Below, in pieces: positions 50,415 to 60,507 of a DNA stretch of 64,000 bases; the first letter of the stretch is position 1; each line of letters begins with the position of its first letter. Made by a program: the position numbers and the translations under genes. Location of the stretch: NCBI GenBank assembly GCA_028023455.1, contig JAQFVV010012507.1, positions 1,304,001 to 1,368,000 of the forward strand, in the 5' to 3' direction. The DNA is from Epiperipatus broadwayi. Taxonomy: Eukaryota > Onychophora > Udeonychophora > Euonychophora > Peripatidae. The notes under the pieces were generated by a model that saw only the letters and a list, made by a program, of their open reading frames with translations, made no database searches and was not told where the DNA came from.

Positions 50415-51770
50415 TCTCTTTTTAAATAAAGAGTCCATTTTGTTGTCTTCTTATCTGAAATTACAATTTACATCAATCCTCTCATCAAAAATATTGAGGA
50501 TCAACTATCTGGTGTCTACGTTCCTGGTCTAAATAGGTATATTAGAACCATGGCATATATGAACAATGTTCTAGTTACACTTCCATCCAAGAAATACCTG
50601 TTCCAGTTATACCAAATTATTAACTCATTCTCTAATGCTTTTGGACTCAAAATTAACACCAGGAAATCATCAACCTGCTGTATTCTGACTGGGAAAAAAA
50701 TATCATCAAGTTATCATGCTGAGCCCCAGAAATTTCTGGGCTTTCCCATATATAAGTCACAGACAGCAATGTCAAAGGAACTCCAGGACAACATCATACA
50801 CTCTACAGAGAAAATGACTAAAATGCTGGCAAGAGTCTACCTATCCCTACAGGAAAAGGTAGCCCTGCTGAATGTGAAGATTATGTCCAGAATTTCCTAT
50901 TACCTACCTATAATGTCTACCCCAAATTCATTTTTTAAAAAATAAATAGGTTCTGTGCCAGGTCATTCTGGAGAAATAAAACAGTAGCCATAAGCATAAG
51001 AAGAATGCAACAGCATCACACATTTAATGGCATGTCTCTTCATTCTATTCCAGCATTACTTCTACAAAAGACTCATACCCTCCTTTACAACTTAGGAATT
51101 AAATATGGGTATAATCACATAATTAAATTAATGCAGCTTACTGATACACCATCCCCAAAGAAAAGTAGCTGGCTATATAAAATAGCCCAAAACATCCATC
51201 AGTATGTCAACATTATGCCAGATGTCATTCCCAACAAAATAAATATTTGGAGTGCTCAGAAATTAATCAATCCTGATCAAAATTTACAAAATATAAAATT
51301 AGGTATAACCAATTATAAAATAACAACATTGTTCAAATATTGGACTCTAGAACCCAAATATATGGACTTTATCATTAAATTAAACCTGGATGCCATGCCT
51401 ACATTGTGGTTCCTGTACTTTAAATGGCATATCATCAAAGTTGATCCAGTATGCCCAAACTGCAGAAGAGAAGATGAGACATATTATCATATCATCAATT
51501 CATGCAATGGACTTGAAACAATAAGATCTATAATTTATCAAACATAAAGGTAGACTACTACCTCATTATATCATTACAAGACTGCATTAAAAAAACAATT
51601 TCCACTCATTAGAATGTCAATTTTCATCACATATTCAATCTGGTATGTGAGGTGCAAGAAAATGTATTCGCAGCCTTCCCCTGATGAAAGGTTGTGCATT
51701 ATACAATCAATGTTTTGAGACAATGTAACCTTGTTTAGCCTAAATAAAATTATTATTTAAGAATACCATA
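50415..51770 (+). pseudogene. 5'-truncated LINE: RT palm to C-terminal zinc knuckle
   Basis: The frame opens with YINPLIKNIEDQLSGV, typical of the RT segment before the active site. The active site itself is spelled AYMNN (50553-50567) instead of the family's A-Y-x-D-D, so both catalytic Asp residues are Asn. Then come NAFGLKINTRKSS, FLGFPI and a thumb region. A frameshift in a T/A run near 50935 leads into INRFCARSFW and an open frame to 51547. That frame ends in a zinc-knuckle with Cys-x2-Cys-x8-His-x4-Cys spacing (CPNCRREDETYYHIINSC). The 3' UTR contains a CTGATGA stem-loop and ends with AATAAAATTATTATT. The upstream part (endonuclease, fingers) is absent. The clade is not assignable. Confidence 0.8.
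51668..51715 (+). ncRNA. CTGATGA stem-loop in LINE 3' UTR (hammerhead-like candidate)
   Basis: CTGATGA is followed by a hairpin (GGTTGT / ACAATC), but the GAAAC expected next for a hammerhead core is replaced by AATG. It may be a conserved 3' recognition hairpin of the LINE rather than a ribozyme. Confidence 0.25.
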
Positions 51771-52302
51771 ACAGCCTTTTATTATAGTGGCTAAAAAGAA
51801 ACATATATACATATTATAGTTTAAAGTAATAATTTTTTAAATATTGTCAGCGATTACAATACAATTCACTAAATAATTTATGGCAAAAACCAGAAGCCGA
51901 TCTTAACAATTAATGAACAGCAAAACAGTTCCATCATAAATTTGAACATTATTTAATTAATCTTTAAGCATAAAAAGAATTTGAACAACTTCTGCTTTAG
52001 TTGAGTGGCAAAATAAACCAGCAATCAATGAGTAGACTAATTCTGGATATTTAACTAATTACAATAATCATAATAATGTAGTATTTAGCTAGAATCGATT
52101 AAAGTATATAAAAAATATCAATAATGTCTTTTTCCAGGTTTTGAAAGAATAGATTTTAATAAATTTATCTTCTGTTAAATTTATAAAAAGTATTTTGAAG
52201 ATATCGCATTTGTTTTAAAGCTGGTTGAAACTTGAAAATAATGCATCTTTTTTTTTTCAGTTTAAAACAGAAGAAATATACAGCTTTAAAATCAATATTA
52301 AT
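51771..52302. other. AT-rich stretch, no supported gene
   Basis: Nothing recognisable between the LINE tail and the right direct repeat. Confidence 0.5.
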
Positions 52303-53142
52303 ATTAATCTGATTTTTTAATTAATTCAACCTTGACTCTTCTAATTAAAAAAAATTTCAAATCACATGATATCTAGACTCGTTACATAATCGCCTTTAAA
52401 AAAATTATTTAACTTAATAAAATAATTTTATCTTAAAATATACCTTTTTAATTCAGAATATTTTTTATTTAAAACAGCTCATTAACTTTATTTTATTTGA
52501 GAGTTCTTTATTAATATTACTATAATCATCATTATTCAACTACTGTTATAAAGTATTCTTATTATTTTTAAAATTAATTAATGCTTTTATTAATTCTCAG
52601 TCTTACTTGACATAGATGCAGTTAAGCATCATTCATACACATGTATTTCAGGAAATAATAATTTACTTTTAAATATAATAATTAAATTAAATAAAATTAA
52701 ACTAACAAGTTATCAAATCCGAAACTCTATTTTCACTCAAGAACTATTTAAATAATCAGCATTTTACTAAATATTATTTTTAAAGACATTTTACTTTTAA
52801 ACAAACCAAAAATAAAACTTTAACATATTTAATAAACCACAATTAGCAAACATCTATAGAAGTTTATTTAATTCAGTATACTCTAATTTAATATTTTCTC
52901 AAGTTTGTCCACTAAATTAAAATTCTAGACATCTATCAATAAATTAAATAATATTTCTTAAATGATTTATTAATGAAGCATATTTAATAAGCTGTTTTAT
53001 TAATAAGTGAAAACATTTAACTAATACCTATACATTTTAATCACAACAAAGTTCACTTGGAATAAGATTAGTTTTATTTAAGGGGGGGAAATTGAATTAT
53101 TATAAGTTATATTTAAACCTTTCTGGGCTTAAATATATGGTT
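52303..53142. repeat. Old direct repeat, right copy (possible LTR)
   Basis: Partner of 45445-46236. It is slightly longer because of small insertions. The two could be LTRs of an old element or a segmental duplication. Confidence 0.6.
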
Positions 53143-53683
53143 AATATATAAAGTATAAGTGCCAAACCAATTTAAAGTGTAATATACTTTTATATGATTA
53201 TTTACTGTGCCAATATTAAAAAGTTCAAAATAAATAGAAATAAAAATATTTTATATAAATGTTTTTATTTATCATGCACTAAAAAGTGAAAAAATAATTA
53301 TTTCTTCAACAACAATTGGAATTTATAGACTTAATTTGAATAAAAGTGTGAGGAAATCAGAAATTAAGAGATTAACTTAATTAATTTTTTGATTCCCACA
53401 CTTTTATTTCAAGTTAAATCTGAAAACCCCAATTGTGGTCAAAGAAACAATTTTTTTTTTTTTGCTTTTTAATGCATGGTCTATAAAAGCATTTAATATA
53501 AAAAAAATTATCTCTATTTTTTTGGATAGCATATAATTTGAAGCAGTAAATACTGACACAGCACATATTGTGACTTACTATAAATACAACATAATATAAT
53601 ATGGCTATTTTAAAATAAGTTTATAAAAATGTTTGAAAAGTTTTACTATTATTTATTGTCAGAACACTATTGCAAGATCTATC

Positions 53684-53684
<1 letters not shown>
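53143..53684. other. AT-rich stretch, no supported gene
   Basis: It contains an inexact inverted pair near 53335-53410 (AATAAAAGTGTGAGGAAATC and CCCACACTTTTATTTC). No gene. Confidence 0.45.

Positions 53685-53780
<96 letters not shown>
53685..53780. repeat. (TA)48 microsatellite
   Basis: About 96 bp of pure TA dinucleotide, with no element at its edge. Ile-Tyr frames across it are artefacts. Confidence 0.95.
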
Positions 53781-53782
<2 letters not shown>

Positions 53783-54448
53783 TTATAAACATTCAATTGA
53801 TATTTTTTCAATTTTTGTGATCATTGATTTAATAAAATATGAAAGATATTGTAACAAAGGCATAAGCTCAAGTAGATAAAAATTATAGTTGAAGATAAAA
53901 GAATCTCACTCAACAGACTATAGTCTGAATACATTTTTTATTTAAAACTAATAAATTTACATTTTTAGAAAGCTCATATACTACGGAAATTAAAATACAA
54001 GAATATGATTAGAAAATATGCTTATTTTATTATTACTAATTCTACTATTACTACTACTACTATTTTTATTTTTAGTATTATTATTATTAACTTTTAAAAG
54101 ACTTTATTCAACAAAGCAAATAAATAGTTATATGATTTATTTTATCCACATGTGATAGTTTGTGGTTCTTTAGTTCAGAAGCAATAGGATTGTTGATAAA
54201 AAAATTGTTAATATAGCAATGGCTCTGGAAAGTTTTGAATAAATGAATAAGTTGACAAAACAAGATTAAAAGGGTTTACATTTGAGATATTGCAATGGAG
54301 GTAAGTGATACCTTTTAGTTTCTGCTTTCAGTTCAGATCTATTTTTATAGGGAATAGGCTTGAGCATAAATTCAAATAAGACCAGATATCAATAACAGTT
54401 TTTGTGATCTGCAATTTTTTATCACTTTGACATATACTATCTAATTTT
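53781..54448. other. AT-rich stretch, no supported gene
   Basis: No motif beyond short (ATT) and (ACT) runs near 54030-54090. Confidence 0.5.
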
Positions 54449-54612
54449 TGATAAACAGAGCAAAACTCTCCATACAGTATTGCCGCCTGTGCTAAACAGA
54501 GTAATCAATGGATGCCAGAAGGCTTGTGCATAAAATTCCTATCTAATGCCTACTCATTACTCTGTTTAGCACAGGCGGCAATACTGTATGGAGAGTTTTG
54601 CTCTGTTTATCA
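54449..54612. mobile_element. MITE-like inverted-repeat element, copy B (mini)
   Basis: Arms at 54449-54505 and 54556-54612 are perfect 57-bp reverse complements separated by 50 bp. The left arm plus spacer matches the left terminus of copy A (GCAAAACTCTCCATAC, GTAATCAATGGATG, TTGTGCATAAAA). The A/C-type interior is absent, so this is a minimal member of the same family. The perfect arms suggest a recent origin or gene conversion. Confidence 0.8.
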
Positions 54613-54779
54613 ACAATTAATGTGCTAGTATAGGAAATGTGATCATGTGATACTATCAAATTTGTTTTAAGTGCTTTTTGAATTGTTGTTGCATTTGAAT
54701 GTATATCTTATGTAAGGATTAAATACATTGGTCAGATGGCAGAGACATATTCCTTTTTAACTGAGTCAAATAAGCTATT
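54613..54779. other. Short AT-rich spacer
   Basis: Nothing recognised. Confidence 0.4.
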
Positions 54780-56320
54780 TACATTTTTTTCATTTTTGAA
54801 GGATGAGGGTTATTACTGAACAAATTTTGTAAAGGTTTTGGCAAAAAAAAAATGTGATCTCATATTTCAGCATCTTTGTGACAAAAAACACATTGATAAT
54901 TTATATTTTGACAATTTCTTTTAAATCTTAAAAAATTATATATGGATAATGATTGAACTTTAAGCAAAAAATCAAAATATTTTGATTCAAATTATCAGAA
55001 TTTGTATTTATGGCAAAGTTGTTTGTTTGTATTATTCATTTCAGTTTTATCATTGTCTTCTGGAAATGATCTAATAAAAAATATATTTTCCAGTACTTGA
55101 AATTTATTTGAAGAAAGTTTGAAATACAAATATTTTATGGCAAATAGTTGAACAAATAATATCTTCAGATATTCTTAGTAAGATGATAGTTTATCTATGG
55201 AGGTAACTTTATGAGCAATTTTTAAATTTGGGATTTTTTACCACATACTGAGAAGTTTTTAGTCATCTTAGTAAGATTGCAATTATCTTTTTCTTTGTAT
55301 GAGTTTCCTTCACAGTGAATCTATTAGGTTTGAGAAAGCTTTTGTGAAAAATGTTGTCAGGATGTAGGATAGAGTTTTTATCATGGCTAGCATGTTGAAA
55401 AGTAATATTTTTACATAAAAGAATGGATAAGATTGTGTTAAAGAATTGACTATGTTTTCTGTTTTATTATTAAGTCTACTTTGGAGAAGTGAATTTCTAG
55501 GAATGAAATGGATTTACATTTAAAATATTAATCAGAAAATAATAAATTCTTTACAACAGCTATATAAATATAAAAAAAAAATTATAAATATTAAAAGCCC
55601 TTTTCAAATGTTAATAATCTAATATGTTAATGAACAATATCTGACATAAAACCATCTAGTGTTCAATAATGAAATTAACATTTGAAAAGGACACCAAATC
55701 AGCTGCTGAAAAAGGCTTTTAATTTATATTTTAAAAAATTTGATATTTATATAGCTTTTATAAAGAATTTATTATTTTCTGATTATTATTTTATGGAAGA
55801 ACAGCATAAAGATATTTATTCTTTTCCAATTTTGATGATTTAAAATGTTATACTATGCAATGACCTATGTATATATGCTAAGCACACAATTTTTCCATGT
55901 TGAAGGTTACCTTATATTTTTTGTATAACCTGTAAGAATCTTTATGTGTTTTGGAATGTGTTTTATTGGATGGCAAGAAGAATGAAATATCCATGTTAGC
56001 TATATGATGCTGTTTAGACAGGATATGTAAATTCCATGTATTTCATTTTCTATGGTGTTAATTAGAGGATTTATTTAAGCAGTGGATAGTAAAGCATTAA
56101 GTGAAGAGTTTTGAGACATGGTTATATGTGGTATGATTGAGGAATGACAGTTTGCAACTCAGAATAATATATATTTCATGACTTAATATGTTAAAAAAAA
56201 ATATAGGTCCATCTTTTGGTCTTCAATGAGTATTTATTGGTATCATATCAAATGCTGTTTTTAATCTTCAGTGGAATTATTGATTTTTACTGTTTTAATA
56301 TTGTTTTGAATAAAAACACT
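54780..56320 (-). pseudogene. Decayed LINE fragment with C-terminal zinc knuckle
   Basis: On the minus strand, around 54830-54960, a frame gives FDFLLKVQSLSIYNFLRFKR and then CVFCHKDAEI, a stop and DHIFF. This follows the Cys-x2-Cys-x8-His spacing of the LINE C-terminal knuckle; the last Cys is displaced by a poly-T slip. Far upstream, near 56240-56260, a TAFDMIP segment could be the first catalytic motif of an RT. The DNA between them has no clear reading. The lower part is reasonably supported; the link to the upper part is inference. Confidence 0.45.
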
Positions 56321-56599
56321 GCCTAACAGTTGATAATGTTTTTTTTTTCTTTTGCAAATTCCATTTTAAATCATTTTGGTATAATAAAGACTCTATTTAT
56401 TCTTCTATTTTCTGGCTTACTTATTTTGCTGGCAAGGGAACACATTAAATTAGATGAAAGTTTACTAATGAGAAGAACGTTTCTTTTTTTGTATATAAAT
56501 GGGACAAGTGGCATCTGATAGACCTCTTGTATTTTGTATATGCTTTGGAAAGAAAGTTTATAAAGTTAGACATGTAGGAGCTACTGCTTTTTCTTTTTT

Positions 56600-56700
56600 T
56601 TCTTATTATTATTGTTACTATTATTATTATTACTACTATTATTATTATTATTATTATTGTTGCTATTATTATTATTACTATTATAATTATTATTATAATT
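56600..56700. repeat. Interrupted (ATT)n microsatellite
   Basis: ATT units are mixed with GTT and ACT variants; poly-Tyr frames across it are artefacts. Confidence 0.9.
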
Positions 56701-56839
56701 TAGTCATTTTAATTTATAAATAATTACATTCATCAAATTGAATACAAATATAAAAACAATTAATTGAATAGTTTCTTATTTGAAAGTTGTTAAGATTTCC
56801 AATTATTTCAATAATAAGTCTAGGAAAATAATAATCATC

Positions 56840-57480
56840 AACCAAGATATAACCTAAGAAGAAATTTTGGCACCTTTGTTATTTAATATTTTTGAGGCAG
56901 GTAAAGGCTGAGATTTAAAGCATGCAGAATAATTATCATATATACTGTTAATAACAAAATATTTAAAGTAATAAATTATCTATTTGATATGATTAACTTA
57001 CAAAAATATTTGTATAATTTTGAAAACTGGTGTATTATATATAGAAATATCAATTTTGAAAAATGTGTTTTTTTATATAAGAGAAAGTCTAAACATTATA
57101 AAACAGATTACAAAGAAATACAAAAAAATATATAAACAATAAGGAGGGTGTAAAAACTTCTCCATATATTCAAAAATTTGTTGTTTAACTCTCAGTATTG
57201 TCTGTGATGCACTTTTAGCAGAATTATAAAAGCAAAACAATGCAAACGTGATAAATATGTTTCAAAAAAATTATAAGAATTTTATTAAATGTAGAATCAA
57301 ACTTAGATTTATCAAATGGTATAACTAAAATTAAATTTAAAGAATTAACCACAAAAGCAAGATATCGTGAAATATTAGAAATAATAATTTCTAAAACTAT
57401 GTACTTAGGATCACTCTACTTTGCAATGAATAAGTAAGTTATACAATTCTGTCAATGGCTTTAACCATATTATACTATAT
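56840..57480 (+). pseudogene. Decayed LINE reverse-transcriptase fragment (jockey-like palm)
   Basis: A frame from 56986 gives NLQKYLYNFENWCIIYRNIN followed by FEKCVFLYKRKS. This matches the segment after the RT active site in jockey/R1-like elements (NLQxDLxxLxxWxxxxxMxFNxxKC). A preceding stretch near 56850 resembles the end of the GxPQGS-x-LGPLLFxIF motif in shifted frames. Stops and shifts are many, and the YxDD box is not readable. Confidence 0.5.
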
Positions 57481-57579
57481 GAAATATTAATTGTATAAAT
57501 TTTTAAATATAATATTATTTTATTAAATCACTAAACATCATATGAACACCATTCTTTAGGCTGACACAAGCTGTTTACA

Positions 57580-58116
57580 CAGAACAAAACTTTCCTATAG
57601 AGTAATCAATTATTCTGGCTTGTATTGAGCGCTGCTATTGTATGGACATTTTTGCCTCTGGGTAAATATCTTGTGTAAGCAAGCATAAAGAATGGTGATC
57701 AGGTGATGTTTAGTAGTTTAATATCAATCCTGCCCATTAGTATTATGGTGACTGTGGTTATTAAAGAACCAAAGACATCAAAAAGTATGGATACTGAACT
57801 GAGTTCAAATCTATATGATCATACAAGCTAATGAACTTGAATTGAGAACATTATTCTGTTTTTATTTTGGTCTTGATACTTTATAGTTAGATAAAAAGTA
57901 AAAGATGGCTTTTGGAGAGCTGCATTAGATCCTAAGTTCAAGATGCATTGCCCTCAGATCCAAGGCTTCTCACTTATGAAAGACACACGCTAGAAACTAG
58001 TCTGGAGATATTGGATGAGTGTGCACTACATAGGGATTTTGTGCAAAAACCTTCCTGCATCCATTGAATACTCTGGCTTGCACTGAGTGGCGCTACTATG
58101 TGGAGAGTTTTGCCTT
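57580..58116. mobile_element. MITE-like inverted-repeat element, copy C
   Basis: The interior (57640-58116) aligns with 35640-36110 of copy A. The right end (CATCCATTGAATACTCTGG, then GTGGCGCTACTATGTGGAGA, then GTTTTGCC) is the family terminus. The left part is a rearranged or shortened terminus (about 57580-57660). There is no coding frame. Confidence 0.65.
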
Positions 58117-59483
58117 TGTGTATCGTCAATATAGTTTTACTTGATATATATTTATTGACTTTTAATTTACATATACATTAAATTGTCTCTATTTAATATT
58201 TATATATATTGAATATTATATTTAGATTATCTATCTGTAAATAGTTTGTATGTTTCAAACAATATGAAAGATGTAAATAAATAAAATAAAATTATTATTA
58301 TCACGTTAAATGCCCACTTTCAATGAAAGCAGAAATAATTAGAATTAAAAGAATACATGTTTGAATTCAAACTTAAAATTCGGCATCATCAGTATTTATA
58401 ATTTGCGTTAAACTAGAAAATCATTATTAGCAATATGAAAGTAATAAAAACGTTTGATATCTGTAAAATAAAATAAAAAGAATGAGCTAAAAGTTATTCA
58501 ATGATTAGTGTAAAGAATTATTTCAAATTAGATTTGTAGATGTTCTATGGAGACTATACACAGAATATATTGTAAATCGTTCTAATGAATAAATGTTTTA
58601 ATTATTTGTATTATTATTTTTCCCCTTTCTTTGTTTTTTCGTTTTCCTCTTATTTTTTCGCTCTGCTTCTTTTTCTTCCTCCTTCATTTTTGCTGATTAA
58701 TCGATTCAATGCATTTATTTTTTACTTCAAAGGATAAATAACTTAACATTACTAACAATTTTTGGCTACTTTTTTTAGGGGGGGGGGTCTTTTCATACTT
58801 GATGCCTTTTATCTTGATTAAAAAAAAGTATTTTTTTTTTTAAATAGTATATCACATGTGTATACGTGTGAAAAAATTATTTTTTTCTCTTGGATGATAT
58901 TAATGAAATCAGAAAAATATTTATTTTATATTTTTATAAGTAGGATTATTTTTCTTTCTTATTATCAAATCAAAGCTTTCTAAAAAAAAAAAATTAAAAT
59001 ATTAATCTTATTTTTTAAAAAAGCATTAATTTATTTTCTTTTGTATGTACTTTAAGAAGATTGTTTTGACTTATTGAAATTTAAATATTTTTAATTAATT
59101 TGTTGACATGTGTATATATATATCTAAAAAAAGACGTAAATAATATTCACTCTTCTATCTTTCAAATATACATTTTAGACATTGGAAAAAGTGTGTTGAT
59201 GGCTTTTGAGATACATCTCGTCCAACAAGTTATTTTTATTTAAGTAATGAACTTGTATTTTTCTTCAAAAAATACATATTTGTGAGTATTATTAAAATCT
59301 AAATTCTAAATACAAGATTAAATGAAATGTAAAACTTTTTACATTTCAAAAAAAGTATTATTTAAGTATTTATTGAAAGAGGATTGTTGTAAATAGATTA
59401 TACAACTAAATTAAATAAACATACATAAGTATATTTGTATAATATTGAAGGAATAAAAATTTAACAATATATATATATATATA
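58117..59483. other. AT-rich stretch, no supported gene
   Basis: Poly-T and poly-A runs and a G9 tract (about 58780-58788). No gene or repeat border. It ends in a short (TA)n run at about 59467-59482 beside the PLE. Confidence 0.5.
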
Positions 59484-59960
59484 TAAATTATTAATCAATG
59501 TCTGTATTCCAATTATAATAAAATATATATAATTATTCAAAACAATACAATAATTAATACAGTAAAACAATATTTTAAAAAAACAAATATATACCAATTT
59601 AATAGAAGTACTTTCAATTATCTATGTAGTCGTTGTCAACTAGATTCAAATTGTATTAGAAAAAACCATTACAAATGTAAACAAAAAGTAATACGTCATA
59701 CATCAATTTTCCCACAATTCATTAATTTTTATATTGGTGGCCTGTCTGTTTATTAACTGTTGCTTTTCACTTTTTATTAACATAGCTTCTTTAATTTTGC
59801 GTTTATTATTATTTCTTTCAATATACAAAATCTTAACTTTATTAAAATCAAAATCAAAACCATAATTACATGTTACATTGTGATCAAAAAATACTGATGG
59901 TGATACATCATCATTTCTAACATTCTCTTGTCTTGATTTTTGCACTCATTTATATAACAA
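59484..59960 (-). repeat. Inverted copy of PLE 3' part (left arm)
   Basis: Its reverse complement matches 59961-60412 over 452 bp. A further 25 bp towards the centre (59936-59960) match the main gene just upstream of that part (ATATAAACGAGTGCAAAAAT at about 62614). The frame at 59703-59945 is the C-terminal tail of the PLE protein. Confidence 0.9.
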
Positions 59961-60412
59961 CAAGACAAGAGAATGTTAGAAATGATGATGTATCACCATC
60001 AGTATTTTTTGATCATAATGTAACATGTAATTATGGTTTTGATTTTGATTTTAATAAAGTTAAGATTTTGTGTATTGAAAGAAATAATAATAAATGCAAA
60101 ATTAAAGAAGCTATGTTAATAAAAAGTAAAAAGCAACAGTTGATAAACAGACAGGCCGCCAATATAAAAATTAATGAATTGTGGGAAAATTGATGTATGA
60201 CGTATTACTTTTTGTTTACATTTGTAACGGTTTTTTCTAATACAATTTGAATCTAGTTGACAACGACTACATAGATAGTTGAAAGTACTTCTATTAAATT
60301 GGTATATATTTGTTTTTTTAAAATATTGTTTTACTGTATTAATTATTGTATTGTTTTGAATAATTATATATATTTTATTATAATTGGAATACAGATATTG
60401 ATTAATAATTTA
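59961..60412 (+). repeat. PLE pseudo-LTR and start of leader (right arm)
   Basis: It corresponds to 62634-63034 of the main copy up to GTTTTGAATA (about 60362). It then continues into leader DNA that the left arm also carries. The frame at 59933-60193 is a partial GIY-YIG tail, not a separate gene. Confidence 0.9.
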
Positions 60413-60416
60413 CATA

Positions 60417-60494
60417 TAATACGGTTATGTATTGAGTTACGTTTACTTTGGAATATAATACGGTTATATATTGAGTTACGTTTACTTTGGAATA
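60417..60494 (+). repeat. 39-bp tandem repeat in PLE leader
   Basis: Two copies of a unit with ACGGTTAT and TTGAGTTACGTTTACTTTGG lie just upstream of the reading frame. Confidence 0.8.
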
Positions 60495-60507
60495 TTAAAT
60501 TTTTAAT

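Noticed and set aside
53629-53879. Ile-Tyr repeat frames
   Set aside because: Translations of the (TA)n tract.
59703-60193. Two separate small genes in head-to-head arrangement
   Set aside because: Both are partial copies of the PLE C-terminus within its pseudo-LTR palindrome, not independent genes or a divergent gene pair.
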